NCBI GenBank assembly: GCA_910578305.1
Contig: CAJTQH010000046.1
Coordinates: 10,817 to 18,120 of the forward strand
Length of the DNA: 7,304 nt
Direction: 5' to 3'
From: an uncultured Muribaculaceae bacterium
Lineage (GTDB): Bacteria > Bacteroidota > Bacteroidia > Bacteroidales > Muribaculaceae
The notes beneath the pieces are model-generated. The model worked only from the letters and a program-made list of their open reading frames with translations. It ran no database searches and had not been told where the DNA came from. Of this stretch, positions 6,624 to 7,304 are shown piece by piece. The position numbers were made by a program, and so were the translations under genes. The first letter of the stretch is position 1. Every line of letters begins with the position of its first letter.

Positions 6624-7304
6624 ATGTCAACTTTATCTATATTTTCACGCTGTGCGGTTTCTTTTTCATTTGCCGCATGTGCACTTGTAGCGTCAGGTCA
6701 GACTGAAGAAACCATTGTAGAAGAATCGGTCATTGATTCGACCGGTAAGGAAGTTACCGGATTCAATGCTCTTGAATACGTACTGCAGAAGCCTAATCAC
6801 AACCAGTATTTCGAATCAAAATCATTTGGCGACCGCCTGTTCCTGTCTGTGGAAGCCGGACCGGGATGGCTTCATAATCCGGGAAACAGATTCAATTTTC
6901 CCAGCACGGATGTACAATTAGGCATAAGTGCTGGCGACTGGGTCACACCGGTACACGGATGGCGTGTAGGACTTAACGGCGGCATCCATAATATCAATAG
7001 CAAACGTCCGTTTTACATCGGTTTGTCGGCCGATTATCTGGCAAATCTAACTGCATTGGTGCGCGGTGATAATCCCGACCGAAAATTCGAAGTCATAGGT
7101 TCGGCAGGTCTTGAATATCAGTTTCTACATCACAGCAGCGACAATTCCAATTTGTTTGGCGCACGCCTTGGACTTCAGTTTCGCGCCAACATATCCAAAT
7201 CAACATTTGTCTACATTGAACCTCGTGCCGGAATCTATTTCGGTGATGCCATAGATCGTAATTCCAGCTTCCGTTATCGTGTGGAACCGTCTATCCTGTT
7301 TGGT
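6624..7304 (+). CDS. Predicted outer-membrane beta-barrel protein, 3' truncated by window edge
   Basis: An ATG 18 nt after the previous stop opens 227 codons with no stop before the window end. Residues 1-25 are a signal peptide (FSRCAVSFSFAACALVASG, likely cut before Gln26). An acidic linker follows (TEETIVEESVID), then NALEYVLQKPNHNQYFESK (48-66). From about 70 the sequence alternates as beta-strands with aromatic ends: DRLFLSVEAGPGW, GWRVGLNGGIHN, PFYIGLSADYL, VIGSAGLEYQF, FGARLGLQFRANI, TFVYIEPRAGIYF. This is the pattern of an outer-membrane barrel. I do not recognise a named family. The tight spacing and shared envelope theme place it in the same operon as the DUF3575 and OmpA/TPR genes. 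The cysteines at 10 and 19 lack a proper lipobox, so a lipoprotein is unlikely. The remaining length is unknown. Confidence 0.8.
   Translation, partial: MSTLSIFSRCAVSFSFAACALVASGQTEETIVEESVIDSTGKEVTGFNALEYVLQKPNHNQYFESKSFGDRLFLSVEAGPGWLHNPGNRFNFPSTDVQLGISAGDWVTPVHGWRVGLNGGIHNINSKRPFYIGLSADYLANLTALVRGDNPDRKFEVIGSAGLEYQFLHHSSDNSNLFGARLGLQFRANISKSTFVYIEPRAGIYFGDAIDRNSSFRYRVEPSILFG

Noticed and set aside
6651..6700. Lipobox in the third operon gene (Cys at residue 10 or 19)
   Set aside because: The residues before these cysteines do not fit L-A/S-G/A-C, and a normal signal peptidase I site follows at ASG-Q.
6733..6921. 62-codon + frame
   Set aside because: It lies inside the barrel gene 6624-7304, which is open to the window edge in another frame and has a signal peptide and beta-strand pattern.

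Overview
The window looks like a chromosomal piece of a Bacteroidales bacterium, probably a gut relative of Muribaculaceae or Bacteroides. The grounds are a TamB end followed by a TamA-type Omp85 protein made as a lipoprotein (the Bacteroidetes TamL arrangement), a DUF3575 family protein, a SusC-style N-terminal extension, and a promoter of the Bacteroides type (TTTG, 19 bp, TAnnTTTG). The exact genus is inference.

Layout. Bases 1-494 are the 3' end of tamB. Bases 537-2831 are a complete tamL. Both are on + and form an outer-membrane assembly/homeostasis module. A long perfect inverted repeat (2850-2894) and a second small hairpin (2905-2920) follow tamL. They lie between it and a convergent minus-strand gene (3003-3497) for a small secreted, cysteine-rich protein with two LTxxQ-like motifs and a Gly/Lys/His-rich tail. 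An AT-rich gap of about 500 bp (3498-3996) carries the start regions of two divergent transcription units.

Bases 3997-7304 hold a tight + strand operon of three envelope genes: a DUF3575 protein (3997-4548), a 678-residue protein with a carboxypeptidase-regulatory-like domain, an OmpA-like domain and a TPR-like C-terminus (4569-6605), and a third secreted protein that looks like an outer-membrane beta-barrel and runs off the window (6624-7304). The third gene is open to the window edge. Spacers of 20 and 18 nt argue for co-transcription.

Reading together. The left half is conserved housekeeping envelope biogenesis with GC-rich third codon positions. The right operon has visibly more AT-rich codon use and looks accessory. 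DUF3575 proteins and DUF3868/OmpA proteins are known to neighbour Mfa/Fim-type fimbrial genes in Bacteroidetes, so the operon may be the head of a surface-appendage or other envelope-anchored system continuing past 7304. No fimbrillin gene is in view. This operon is the best candidate for an undescribed system here. No tRNA, rRNA, CRISPR array, transposase or recombinase was seen.
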